DNA of 64,000 nt, from positions 1 to 64,000 of the forward strand of contig JANQBS010000082.1 in NCBI GenBank assembly GCA_033085395.1, written 5' to 3'. The notes below the pieces were generated by a model that searched no databases, had not been told where the DNA came from, and saw only the letters and a program-made list of their open reading frames with translations. A program made the position numbers and the translations under genes. Origin of the DNA: Xanthoparmelia taractica. Lineage: Eukaryota; Ascomycota; Lecanoromycetes; Lecanorales; Parmeliaceae. This document shows, piece by piece, positions 23,208 through 36,118 of this stretch. Numbering within the stretch: the stretch's first letter is position 1; each line of letters opens with the position of its first letter.

Positions 23208-24408
23208 ATGGCACCAACGCACCTGCCCTCCTCCTCCCACGACACCATGCCTCCCCCCCACTTTTCCCGCATCGCCGCCGTGACAGGCGCAAACAAGGGT
23301 ATCGGTCTCGCCATCGTCCGCCACCTCGCGCTGCAATATCCGTCATCCCCACTCAACAGTGATGGTGGGCCTTTACTCATTTATCTCTGCGCGAGAGATA
23401 AGAAGAGGGGGGAAGATGCCGTTAGGACGTTGGTGGAGAGTGATGAGCTGTTGAAGAGGGCGAAGGCGTTGGTGGGGGATGGAGGGTCGACGACGGTGAA
23501 GTACCATGGGGTGGATATTAGTAGGAGGGAGAGTGTGGAGGATTTCAAGGGGTTTTTGGAGAGGGAACACCCCGAGGGCATTGATGTTGTGGTGAATAAT
23601 GCGGGGATTGCGATGAACGGGTTTGGTATGCTCTGCCCTGCCTTCCTCTCTCTCTCTCTCTCTCTCTCTCCTTTCCTTCCTCGCCCAGTCTCGTATTTTC
23701 TCTAGACCGGACTAAGATGGAGGATGGCACGTGCAACGCAGACATCAATGTCGTAAGAGAAACCCTCCAATGCAACTACTACGGCACCCTCGCCGCCACG
23801 CGCGCCCTCCTCCCCCTCATCCGTCCAGGCGGCCGTCTCGTAAACGTCTCCAGCATGTCCGGGCACCTCAACAGCAAATACTCCCCCGAAATCCGCGCCG
23901 CGTTCGCCGCATCCAGGACCGTCGACGACGTTACGCGCCTCATGGAGTCCTTCACCAAGGCCGTCGAGCAAAGGAGGGAGAAAGAGCAGGGATGGCCGAG
24001 CGCGGCGTATGCGGTGAGTAAGAGCGGTATTACGGGTATGACGAGGGCGGTTGCGATGGAGGAAAAGGAAAAGGGGAGGGGCGTGCTGGTGAATAGTTGT
24101 TGTCCGGGTTACGTGGCGACGGATATGACGGGGCGGAGGGGCGCGAAGACGGTGGATGAGGGGGCGCAGACGCCGGTGTTGTTGGCTTGTGGGGATATTG
24201 GGGGGACGACGGGGGAGTTTGTAAGATACTTTTCCTTTTCCTTTTTCTCAGGCCCGTTTCCTTCTCACTTCCCATGCCATGTCTTGAGTCGCAAGACGCG
24301 TTTGCGGGATTTATTTAACTGTCTTGTGACTCAGTCCTTGATCTTGAAGACCAACATGCTGACTATTCGAGCTTGCAGTGGCAAAACGAGAAGGTTATTG
24401 AATGGTAG
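23208..24408 (+). CDS. Short-chain dehydrogenase, carbonyl-reductase-like
   Basis: NAD(P)H-dependent reductase of the SDR superfamily; substrate unknown. Exons 23208-23625, 23742-24220, 24379-24408; introns of 116 and 158 nt, long for this locus; 308 aa. Rossmann motif TGANKGIGLAIV, NNAG, the catalytic serine in LVNVSSMSG, and the catalytic YAVSK after GWPSAA fit the carbonyl-reductase type (CBR1-like; QCNYYGT is typical). The last exon is only 30 nt and encodes WQNEKVIEW plus the stop, restoring the usual C-terminal Trp motif that the unspliced frame lacks. A second ATG at 23247 (MPPPHFSRIAAVTG) is an equally good start. The first intron contains a CT dinucleotide run. Confidence 0.87.
23646..23671 (+). 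repeat. CT dinucleotide microsatellite in SDR intron 1
   Basis: About 12 uninterrupted CT units within intron 23626-23741, forming much of its polypyrimidine content. Confidence 0.85.
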
Positions 24409-24947
24409 CGGCGTCTTCACAGCAGATGGCCGTGGGCTTGAGTCCCTAAAGCTGCAGTCATGTATATAGGATGTATATAGTACTCTCCCTCAAAGACCTG
24501 TAGCTCATCTGAAGATAATGGAACACGATTCCTATGCAAAACGAGCGAGCAGCCATGGAGAAACGCTCTGCTGTTGCATTGTTCAGTGGTCAGACCGACG
24601 CGTTCTAGAAGCTTTTTGTGGGCGAAAGTCAACAACGACAGCAAAGCTAGAGTCGTAAGCAGAGATGAGTCACAGGTATCAAGGCACAATGCACGCACGG
24701 CAAATGAGTTTTGAAGATTGATGGAATTATCTGGTATCATTCCATCATTGGCCCGCCACTAGACTCCCCGGCTCCCTTATGAGCTTGTTATGATACACAC
24801 AAAGCAAGAAACACCATTTGCTGCAGCAGCCCCCATCCATGAGTCATCGCTCCACCGCTAACTGATCCACCTGATCCCAAGCGCGTGTTGTGATGTGTGG
24901 CGAGCCATGAAGAAAAGTCGTGAATTGCGAGAGAGTGAGGAAGACGT
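24409..24947. other. Convergent 3' region SDR / histone H4
   Basis: About 540 bp between two stop codons on opposite strands. No gene was recognised. I did not find a metazoan-type histone stem-loop, and fungal histone mRNAs are polyadenylated. Confidence 0.4.
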
Positions 24948-25459
<512 letters not shown>

Positions 25460-26215
25460 GTTGATGGTAGTGAAGTGGTTGTTGTTGAGTTAGATTTAGA
25501 ATGGGGATGGAAGATGGGACCTGGTTGGTAGTGGATGGATCGAGTTGATAGCGGTGGATGGAGGTTGTAAGAGATCTTACCCTGGGAGATATTTGAAGCA
25601 GTTCCCCCGTCAGATGTTGATTGACTTGCGCAGCACGCTAAACCGTTTTTGACAGGCTGAATGCGCGAGGGTTCATATCACTAGCGTTGAAAACTCATTG
25701 AAAATTGATGATAATTCCTGCGACAACTACCAGGTACTACAATTTATGCGCAATTCAGTAGGTGAATGAACGTATATGACTGTAATAGTTCCGGAAGTGA
25801 CTAGAATTAAAACAGTGTCGTTGAGTCACAATAAATTCTGCATTGCTGAAGAGAACAAAAGCATTTGGGCCGTCGCTTAATCTTGGCGAATTCTGATTGG
25901 TTCAAAAACCGGGGTTATTTTTATTTTTTGATGTTCGTCCCTAACAAAAATCAGCCCTACGAATTGGCAAAATCGAATGCTCAATTCCAGCACACATCAA
26001 ACAAGTTCAAATGGCACTAGCGCGTAATCCGCCCGCGCCTGCCTAATCATCACTTTCTTCGATAAACTACTTATTCCCACTTTCTTCCTTCTTTCCACCA
26101 TCTCCCCCCAATCCAACCAACCAACAATCGTCATCATTATCATCGACAGATTCATCCACAACAACTCCATAACCAAACTACAACTTCATTCTCATTATCA
26201 AATCAATCATCAGCA
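25460..26215. promoter_or_regulatory. Divergent H4/H3 promoter region
   Basis: 756 bp between the two histone ATGs. It has an inverted CCAAT box (ATTGG at 25896-25900) followed by a T-rich tract (TTATTTTTATTTTTT), and a C/T-rich leader with CAACCAACCAACAA-like repeats ahead of H3. No ACGCGT is present here; the nearest is TAGCGCGTAA around 26,017. Confidence 0.6.
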
Positions 26216-26864
<649 letters not shown>

Positions 26865-28007
26865 ATGCCTCTTCCTCAATCGACATATCTAGCATCATTC
26901 CCTCTCGACATACCCGCTCGAACATGACGACTACTTCGGTGGACAAACATGGAGGAAAAGCACTTGTGCTTTGAGCGAGATCTTTTGTAGCTAGCTGGTC
27001 ACCAGGCACTTCCTTGGTTTGGTTCGTCTTTACATGCGCATAGGTCGAGGTCTTCGGTGGTTCTCATGGTGTTTGCTCAGGGAAGAGCAGGGGCTTGCTT
27101 TTGTATCATAATTCAGTGACGAGGGCGGAAGGTCGCTGAGGCTAAATGACAATCTGACGAACGATGATGAATCTTCGTCTTCTCTGAACTGCTACTATAA
27201 CTGCCCAACATGCTTCGTGACTTGTACATGTGCTTTTATCGGATCTACCTATCTGACCTCAAGTCTTTCTCATGACCCTTGGGAACACTGCCGCTTGCCA
27301 TCACTACAATCTCGTCCCCACACGCGTGGTCTCTTGGTCGCAGGCTGGAGCCACCCATCTCTCAAGATGTCAAGAGGCAATTACCAGAGCCATTTGTATG
27401 CGTCTCAAAGATCACAGACTGCTGCTACGAACAGCTATCTACGGTGTGGTGCAGAGATTTGCTGCTATACCCACGTGCTATCTGCTTCATGACTTTGGGG
27501 TTTGGGGGGGAGGTGTTTGAAGCCATTAACTGTCCATTCCTTTAGTCTTTTGACGTCCATGTATACTGTGCCTGTGTAGTCATAACTCTTCGAGTACCAC
27601 CTTTTCAGTGAATCTTCATTGATCCTCCACGATTCATTCCTTGCCGCACCGCAGCTCCTGCTGAGTTTGAGTGAGTGTTTGCTTTTCCAATCTTTGGGGT
27701 GGAGGGAATGAAGAGTAGGTTTATGCTATGATTGGTTTTTGGTATGTATGTAAGGCTAGACGTGTAGCTTGAGATGGGGTTGTTTTTCATGGTTGGGGGA
27801 GTTCTACTACTGAGGATGCGATGTGATGTGATGTGTTGTAGCTAGCTTGTGGATCTTGCTTGAGGAGTCGGGGTCTCAGACGCTGTGTATCCTTATCTGG
27901 GGGCCAGCTGGTGAAGTGGAAGGCGGAGGCTCCGATATTACGGCAGGCCTCGACGTCTATTTTGATCAATTAATACGCAATTTTCCCCACCGCCTCGGCC
28001 CTCATTG
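26865..28007. other. Convergent 3' interval H3 / kinase
   Basis: About 1.1 kb. Frames at 27217-27545 overlap each other and have no recognised domain. One more ACGCGT occurs near 27,314. Otherwise nothing was identified beyond presumed 3' UTRs. Confidence 0.4.
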
Positions 28008-29505
28008 TCAATTTGCAGGTCTGTCTGAGAAGAAGACGTGGTTCAGTGCCTATACCAGTCACGGAGTCAGGAAAGTCTTCTTTCCTTTCTGGGAAATATT
28101 CTCGATGGACGGGGGGAGCGCTTTACCTCCTGCGCACTCGGTCTCGAGGTACTCTGGTACGTGACTAGCCTGCTGACGAGATCTCGAGCTTCTTCAGAGG
28201 CGAGAGGGAGGATGTCTTTCCATGGTTTGGGTGGGAAGGCGTGGAAGGACATTTTGTTCCAGTCTGGGAAGGTTGTGGCTTCCTGATGTTATGGTAAGCA
28301 TTGGCTGCGTGTTCATATTTGTAGACGGTTTCATATTCGGGTGAGAGGCTACTCACCGGCCATGTCTCATCGGTTGGCGTTCCTAGTGTCTCGAAGATTG
28401 ATTTCAACAATGCCAGTTCACTTCCCAGTTCCCCAGCATCGAATAGCGACCACTCGATCTCCCCAATTTTTACACTTGGGCTTTCCGATTCACACAAACC
28501 GCGCCTCACACACTCTGCCACCACACAGCCTGCGGCCCACAGATCGATTTCGGGTCCATAGGCCGTATGGCCGAAGAGTAGCTCCGGAGGACGATAGCAT
28601 GTCGTTCCTACGTCGGTGATTTTCTGGTCAGAAGGCTCGGATGCCGGATCGTCAGGTGACCATGCGATTCCGAAATCCGCAAGGCAGGGACTATCCGAGG
28701 GGGAGTTGAGGAGGATGTTGGCAGGTTTGATGTCGCGGTGGATGATTCCTTTCGAGTGTATATGAGCGAGGGCGCTGAACAGACCTTGGAGTATCTGAAC
28801 CGCAGACTTCACATTGAGGGGGAAGCCTCGTCCTAGCACTGTAGCTAGATCGAGTCGCATGAATGGAAAAACAAGCAGGAACTGTGAGGACAGCGTGTGC
28901 GTGGCAAGAAGGGGGATGATGCACGGGTGGGCAGCAGCCGCGAGGATACGTGCTTCGCGTTTGGGATCGTGGGGCGGATGGGTTTGAGAAGGGACGGTGA
29001 CCTTGATTGCTAATTTTCTCAATTGATCGGTGTAGACGATGGAGAAGAGGCCAGTAGCGTGGTGGGTGCAGTTGGTAAAGGGTCCAATCGTTTGGCCTGT
29101 TTGCTGTGAGGAGTCCTCCAGCGGAGATGGTGGCGGCGTTGATACCTTCTCGACTGGAAGTTTCGGGCAGTGGTGTTCATCGATCCATTCATTGCAACGC
29201 TGGTAGTAGTCCTCCTGGATGATGTTTAGATTCAAACTTAAGGTTGCGAATGTATCGAACGGACTTTTGACTGTGCATCTCGGTATATACCTTTCTCAAC
29301 AAGCTCGCCCTCTGCTTGGATGTGAGCTGGATTTTTTTCTGGAGAGATAGAAGACAAGGATTTTTTGCTGGCCTTTGGTCAACGTTTGAAGGCTTTACGT
29401 GACTAAGAAGTGCACAAAAACTAGAACTTGCATTTTTAAAGTCTGGCTTAAGCGTTCAGAGAAGCTGAGTTGAGATTTGGTAGAAACCATCGGCTTCGCG
29501 TCCAT
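28008..29505 (-). CDS. CMGC protein kinase, Cak1/Csk1-like
   Basis: Serine/threonine kinase resembling fungal CDK-activating kinases. Firm exons: down to 28357 from at least 29235, then 28282-28127 and 28049-28008; the last (ALNHVFFSDRPAN) is 42 nt. Motifs: ATP lysine in KLAIKVTV, HRDIKPANILL, DFG in LADFGIAW, and RPPELLFG; the C-lobe ends with SAQE-ALNH, a standard subdomain XI. The glycine loop is degenerate (CTHHATGLFSIVY, no GxGxxG), as known for Cak1. There is no ATG at the head of the main exon. A plausible first exon is 29505-29399 (MDAKPMVSTKS...) joined to 29278 in phase 2, giving 408 aa; this 5' part is tentative. It is divergent from SYP1. Confidence 0.8.
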
Positions 29506-29937
29506 CTCTGCACAAGGACAAACAATGATAGAAATCGGAAATGTAGCAGTCTGCGATTTCTACTTTTGACACATCGAACAAAAGACAGATGGAGAGATAT
29601 TGGAAAAAGCCATCCTTGGGCTGCTGTTTATGGGTACACTGAAGACTGATTCAAAGGATATCTGGTATCCCATGGAAGCATCTTTAGAATGGACACACCT
29701 TGGAAAGCACTATTATTGATATAGAGTCAAGTATCATGGCAGTCTGGCAGTCTGGCTTTTGATAATGATTGTTATGTCCATATCTATGTGTCGTATCCAT
29801 AAAAGTTGACTAGACAGTTGGCTCCGAGGTTGTCAGCATGCCTAAGGTAAATAACTGGTGCCGTCTGCCATGCCTGCCATGTAGAACAACAGATGACATT
29901 AACGATTTCAATTTGCTTGATCTGCGGATGAGTAGTT
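29506..29937. promoter_or_regulatory. Divergent promoter region kinase / SYP1
   Basis: About 430 bp between the tentative kinase start and the SYP1 ATG. No specific sites were recognised. Confidence 0.35.
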
Positions 29938-32928
29938 ATGGAGCTGTCGCGCCAAGAGTATCCGGCGTTATTGGTGAGCCATAGCAGCAAATACAATGAA
30001 CATGTGAATATCCGTCCTGATTGTTTGCGCAGAGCTCGCTTTCGCCCAATCAAGCAGTATCTGTCCTGGAAGAGCGGGTCAAATTGGTCGGGAGAGTCAA
30101 CACAGATATCGCTGACTGGCTTGCCGTAAGTGGTCAAGATCCTTCTGTCGCTGGCATTTGCTCATCTACTCAACAGGAGCGACGGCGGGTGGAAGAGACC
30201 TATGTGCAAGGGTTACGAAAATTGGCAAATAGACGTCCACATGATGCTGCTGCGGAGCTTGGGTGGGCATTATCTCTGTATCCGAGCGTATTCTGACTCT
30301 TGTCAGTGTCTTCCGGACGCCATGGCAAAGCATTGTTAGCTCGATGCAATCTCTCGCCGAGTCGCATAGTATCCTCGCTGCGAAGATAGAATCGGATGTG
30401 GAGCGTCCATTGAAAGATTTTCAGTCCAAGAATAGAGAAATGCAGGGCATCAGCACAATACAGGGCAATCTAGCAGCCGTGGCCAAGGACCTCGATGGGG
30501 CACAGAAAAAAGCGCAAAAGCTCGCAGGGAGCAAAACGAACGCCAATAAGGTTGCCAACGCTACCTCTGATGTTGATGTCGCGAACCAAGCATGGGATTC
30601 TCAGGCACCTTACGTTTTCGAGCAGCTACAGGCTTTGGACGAGAGCAGGGTCAACCATTTACGCGATGTGCTTACTCAATTTGAGACACATGAAGTTGAT
30701 TTAGTTGAGAGAAACCGCATCACTGCAGAGAGTTGTTTGAACGCCTTGTTGAATGTGAATACTGCCGACGAGATTTCGACTTTCGTTGCGCGGAACGCAG
30801 GGGTGGAACTGAGCGTACCACGAAGACTTGCAAGCCGAGGCGGAACGACTAGTAGCTCAACAAAAGATCCATCTCCAGCACCAATTCCAGCAGCTACTTC
30901 TCCTCCGACTCTAACTCCGTCTCGAGAGCGATTTCGTCAGGATGACGAGAGACCAAGTCCCATCTCGACGGCTTCAAGGACCGGTACTGGTTCGTGCTCC
31001 TGAATGCAATCCAACTGTAGGACTAACACTGTGGTAGCTCCAGCTCCGCCACCGAAAAGTAGCTTTGGTGGTCTGAGGCGATTGGGCACTGTCTTGGGTG
31101 GCCGTTCGAACAAAGGCGGAAAAGCCATGGACCGTGTCCCATCCCCTGAAAAGAGATCGCGACCGATGCGGAATCCATTACGAAGGGGACCGAGCTCCCA
31201 CCAAAATATGGAAACTATACCTTCTCCGCCTTCATCGTCATCAAACATACCGCAGTCCCCTCCTCAACCCGAAGCGCCATTGGTACAACCCGCTTCCTCA
31301 CAGTCTGCAGAGAGGCGTCAATCACAAGAGCGGCGGCCCTCAAATGACCAGGTCAATGGCGATAGGATTCAGCCAGCGCCTACTAGAGTGTCGAGTCTAC
31401 CTGGCATGACAAATGGGACATCAAGCTCAACAAACCGTGACCTAGCTACAGTGCAGGAAACACAGCCTGCCCCTCCGCCCGGTCCACCACCAAGCCAAAT
31501 CGCCGAAGTGAGTAATAGCTGTTACAGAGGCCTTGTTCGCTACTAATACTTGCAGGCCCCGCGTGATTCCGAAGGCTATAGTGTTCCGTCATCGGCAATG
31601 GATGATATCACTCGTGCTCAACAAGAAGCGGCGGCAGCTGGGTGAGGGATGATCTCCATTCTTCTCAACATAGCTAACAGGCTCAGTGAAACTGGACAAT
31701 CCCAATTCAAGCTGGACATAAGGCCCGAACCTATTAAAGAAGACGCGGACGCACAATCTGCCTTCTCAAGCGTTGCTAATACTTTACGAGCGGTAAGCTG
31801 TATGCCGTTCGAGGTCTCTAACTTTTGCTCATCATTCTCCAGCAAGCATCTCAAGCCGCCACCCCTAGAAAGCCTGGCGCAGTACGAGGGCGCCGAGACG
31901 TCAGGAACACAGTCTTCGTACCCTCTGGGCAGCCACTCGACAGTGCTGGCCTCGGTGGTCCCCAGGCGCCGTCGGTGCCACCCTTCAATCTAGGAGGAGT
32001 GCCACCATTGCCTTTTGACGCTCATAGAGGTTCCGATGCGCAGTCTATCCGGTCTGCGCATTCCATGAGCAGTATGGCATCTACAGCTGTCGCGCATCCT
32101 CAGATGCGTCAGCCAGGGCTCAACGCATCGATTGTTGAGACCGTGAGTGCAACTTTTGAAAAGGGCGAAGTCGTTAAGGCGTTGGTCATTGGAGAGCTAG
32201 CGTTGCAACACAATCCCAGTGAGACGACGTCTCGATCTGGATCAGAGAATATACGACTGGAGAACTTCCCTGTCCTCGAGAAGGTAGCACCAAATCCTAG
32301 CTTCGTCTCCCAAATACCATCCAGATCGGGCGAGTACTCGGTAAACGTCTCTCAGGTCTCTCGCCCATCGGTAGCTTTCAAATACCAGGTCCATATTGAA
32401 GACTCGTCTCTGGCTGCGCATGCGCCTATTTCGATCACACCGGCGTGGAAGATTCAACCAACACAAGCTTCGGTTATACTTAGCTACGCGTTCAACCCTG
32501 CCTTCGTCTCGCCGGCTAAAAGGAGTGTGTCACTCAAAAACGTGGTGGTGTTCATCAGCGTGGAGAATGCCAAGGCGGTCAGCTGCCAGTCCAAGCCTCA
32601 GGGCATCTTCTCGAAAGAGAGGTCAGTGATATATTGGAAGCTGGGAGACATGACACTGGATGGGTATGCGGAAGGGCCGCAGAAGCTTCTGGCGCGATTC
32701 AGCACGGAGGGTGAAGCCAAGCCTGGGAGTGTGGAGATGCGATGGGAGATCAGCGGCGAGGCAGCAGCGGGACTCGGCAGTGGATTGAGCCTCAGCCAGA
32801 TGGGCAGCAAAGAAGAGGGAGGGAGTGATCCATTTGCGGACGAAAGTAGTTGGACGAGCGGGGCAGGGACGTGGAAGGAGGTGCCGGTACATAGGAAATT
32901 GATGAGTGGGAAGTATATAGCTAATTGA
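29938..32928 (+). CDS. SYP1: F-BAR/muniscin endocytic protein Syp1
   Basis: Early endocytic adaptor of the FCHo/Syp1 family that binds curved plasma membrane and cargo. Exons: 29938-29973, 30033-30125, 30177-30262, 30307-30989, 31038-31507, 31556-31641, 31687-31792, 31843-32928; introns 44-59 nt; 881 aa. The eight-exon model is supported by uninterrupted family continuity across every junction (for example DWLA/ERRRVEETYVQGL and AAELG/VFRTPWQSIV). The F-BAR domain covers about residues 1-260, a Pro/Ser-rich linker follows (~270-600), and the mu-homology domain spans ~612-881, starting ASIVETVSATFEKGEVVKA and ending VPVHRKLMSGKY. The first exon encodes just 12 residues (MELSRQEYPALL). Confidence 0.92.
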
Positions 32929-34110
32929 AGGGGAGGGGTGGACTCTATGTCTACGGGGATCGGGCGATGCAGTGCCTTGGTCGGAGGATTCTTATGTATA
33001 ACAGCTTGAGGCCGAGGCTGAGAGAAGCATGAGATGAGAAGGACATTGCTTATTATCTGTCGTTATCTCTCGTAAGCAATATGGCAGTCGGAATAGGGGA
33101 AGCGTCAGTGAGGGATTTGCGAGTTGATGATACAGTAGTAGTGACACGACCTCGCGCTCCGTGCCATAGCGCTACGCCTATTTAAGAATCATATCTTGCT
33201 ACTATGAAACATAAGGTATGGAGGAGTACTTTACTGTATCGTAGCGCCAAGACACGGGTCATCGTTGGGAGATAGAACTCGTACCTACGGAGTACTTACC
33301 TTAGTTAACGCAGTGGAAATTACTTGACCTTATTTTGGTTCGTCCGAACTCTACATTATAACCTCACATTACTGCTATCAATAAAGATTTGAGCGATACA
33401 GTTAAGTACTGTTTCCTTGTGAGAGCGTTTTACTCTGGGTAAAGTGTGGCTTGAGTTCTTGTGGTTTGGGAGAAGGAAAGAGCTTTGTGAGTATATCTGG
33501 GGTACGCGAACCCCTGAAAGCGTGTACTTTTAGTATGTATGACCCTTGTCAGTTGTCACCCTTTTGTTCGCTTGTTCCTGTACCTGGCGCTAAGAGAGTA
33601 AGCAAGACACACTTGCAGATTTAAAAGGTAAGGTACCTTACCTAAGATGGACTAGGTAGATACTCGATCCGAAATTGGCCCTCAATTTTAATTGGTGAAA
33701 CCTGCCTTTAGGGCTTGGCAGATTGCGCGACAGCCAATTTCCAATTCTACCGCCCTTCTCAATTCTTCTTCTTTCTCATTTCTCTTTTCTCACCAAACAA
33801 TCCTTTTTACTACTGTAATAACAAAACTGTCCCCTCTTCACACTCTCTTTCATCAGTTACAGCCTTTTGCTGCTCGTCGTCCTTCTTTTATCGACGTTCA
33901 GCTGGCTGATTCACTCGTTCAGAAAACATCAACATCATAATCCTTTCTGTTTACATTCTTCACATAGCTGAAACACACATCAAACCCACCAGTCTTCGTG
34001 CTATACCCAACCCATCTGTACTTGTGTGACGGCAGCCGCTCACAAGCCAGCACAATTACATCCCAATTACTTAATAAGTGAGCACTGCGCAAGCAGATTG
34101 CTCCATCATA
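32929..34110. other. Intergenic, SYP1 to SH3 membrane protein gene
   Basis: About 1.2 kb without a recognised gene. It contains an 18-bp perfect palindrome at 33626-33643 and a pyrimidine-rich leader (33,760-33,860) ahead of the next gene. Confidence 0.45.
33626..33643. repeat. 18-bp perfect palindrome AGGTAAGGTACCTTACCT
   Basis: Self-complementary over all 18 bases. The right half plus flank (GTACCTTACCTAAGATG) matches 16 of 17 bases of the motif upstream of ARO1 at 80-96, and a shorter related copy (TACTTACCTTAG) lies at about 33,292. Confidence 0.7.
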
Positions 34111-36118
34111 ATGCATCAACATCACGCTGGTCACCAGCACCAGCACCAACACCACGATATGGAAAAGCGACAAGACGTTCAGGGAGGGACCGTCGTGGAG
34201 TATGTTTACCAGACTGCTGCCAAGACGTTTGATGGACCTATTGGTGGATACATCACTGCTCCAGCTACGCCCGACAACTCCGAGTCAAACAACAATAAAA
34301 ACAACGACAACAATGCAGCTGTGGCATCTCCCACGACAACAACTACACCCACACCCACTCCCACTCCCACTCCCACTCCTACACCGGCCCAGTTGGAAGA
34401 TATCGTCGCGGATACCACGAGCACAAGCACGAGCGCGAGCACGAGCTCCACTCCCACCACCACCTCCACACCAACATCCACGTCGTCAACCTCATCAACA
34501 ACCTCCTCCACCAGCAGTACTCCAAAGAAAGAAGTCGTCCAACCAGCTTCCCCATCTACGACATCTTCTGCCACCTCTTCAATGTCAACCTCGTCTACGT
34601 CCTCTTTCATCGAAGCCACCTCAAGCTCAGCCAAACCAACCTCCACCACTGGGTCCGAACCATCATCCAATGGAGGTGGAATGTCGAGTGGAGCAAAAGC
34701 TGGCTTGGCAATTGGTATTCTCCTAGCCGTCGCGCTTCTGTTGGGACTGTTGTTCTGCTTCCGCCGTAGGAGAAAGCATGCCAATGAAGACTATGTAAAG
34801 GCCGATGATGAGAAAGCTGCCTACGTGGAAGGGTTGAAACGTTCGCAAAGCGTGGCGTCTTCGAGGACCACTGCTACTGCACCGCGGCTGAGTCTGAGAC
34901 CAATAACGCAATTCATGCCTGACATGGCAGCCAGAGGAAAGGCCATGAACGGTGCTGCCCCAGCTGCCGCTCTGGGCGCAGTTGGAGGTGCCGCTGCGGG
35001 AACAGCAGCCTCGGGAGACCACAACGACCCGGAAAACCCATTCGGAAACCACGCTGAGGTCTCGCGGAAGTCTCAAGGTTCATCTGAGAAGGAAGTAGGA
35101 CTACCGATCCAAAACAACGCAGCTGAAAATCCTTTTGGCATGAATGCGGAAGTCCTACCTCAAACCAACGACCCCACTACGCGGTCAATACCCGATGGAG
35201 TCATCCCAGCTCCTCTTCGAATCCGGACTCCGACTCCTGAGGCAGGCGCTGTTGCTGGAGGAGCCGTCGCTGGCGCTGCCGGAGGTCTTGCTGCGGCCCA
35301 AATCGCTGAGCGTCACAACGCTCCGAAACCTCTCAACCTCACGCCCAAACGTCCAGTTTCTCCCGCAGCCTCAAGCCCTGCCGTCTCTGAGTTCAGTCAG
35401 ACATCAGTGCCAGCAGCAGCTATGGTCAATGGCCCTCCTCCAAGCAATGTTCACCGCATCCAACTCGACTTCAAGCCTTCCATGGACGACGAACTGAGTC
35501 TCCGCGCCGGTCAGCTGGTCAGACTTTTGCACGAATATGACGACGGCTGGGTAAGCTTTCCTAGATTTTACAAAGCATTGGGTTGAAACGTCATTGCTAA
35601 TCACTGTTCCACAGGCTCTCTGCATCCGTCTCGACCGCTCTCAGCAAGGTGTCGCTCCTCGTACTTGCCTTTCCGCTCGCCCTGTTAAGCCTCGCCCACC
35701 ACCAGGCGCACGGGGACCAGGTCCTCGTGGACCTCCACCGGGATTTATGGGCCCTGGCCAGCAACGTCCCCAGTCGCCAGCCAGTGGCCATGGTTCGCCA
35801 AACCCTCACGCCCAAGGCCGAGCTCCCAGACCATACAGGCCTGCCGGCAGCCAACAGCGCTCAATGTCACCTGGTCCATACGGTGGAGGCCCTCAACGCC
35901 CTGCCAAAATCCCGACTCCTGGTAGCAAGCGACGAAGCAACTCTGTCAGCGAGGTCAGCAGCCGAAGGACTAGCCCGCTAGGTCCAAGCGGCTTAAACCC
36001 CAACGTGCAAAAGGTGCCAATGCAGCTTCAGGCTGTGACTTCGCCAGACCAAACTTTGAGCCAGACAACACCACGGAGCACGATGGCTAGGAAACCAGTT
36101 CCTGGACAGGCTATGTGA
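34111..36118 (+). CDS. Single-pass membrane protein with cytosolic SH3 domain
   Basis: Fungal protein with sensor-like architecture. Exons 34111-35550 and 35615-36118, 64-nt phase-0 intron; 647 aa. The N-terminus is His-rich (MHQHHAGHQHQHQHHD) with no cleavable signal peptide; then a short conserved segment (YVYQTAAKTFDGPIGGYITA), a Thr/Ser/Pro-rich mucin-like region with a Thr-Pro repeat, one transmembrane helix (~198-217), and a basic stop-transfer stretch FRRRRK. The cytosolic part has two ENPFG motifs, Ala/Gly-rich stretches, an SH3 domain split by the intron (~448-510, LDFKPSMDDELSLRAGQLV / ALCIRLDRSQQGVAP) and a Pro/Arg-rich tail. The start is 34111 because the frame upstream opens only with GTG. 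Role as a cell-wall or polarity sensor is inference. Confidence 0.83.
34346..34383 (+). repeat. Thr-Pro coding minisatellite
   Basis: Runs of ACACCC/ACTCCC hexamers encoding consecutive Thr-Pro pairs in the extracellular mucin-like region of the SH3 membrane protein. Such tracts are often length-polymorphic. Confidence 0.8.
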
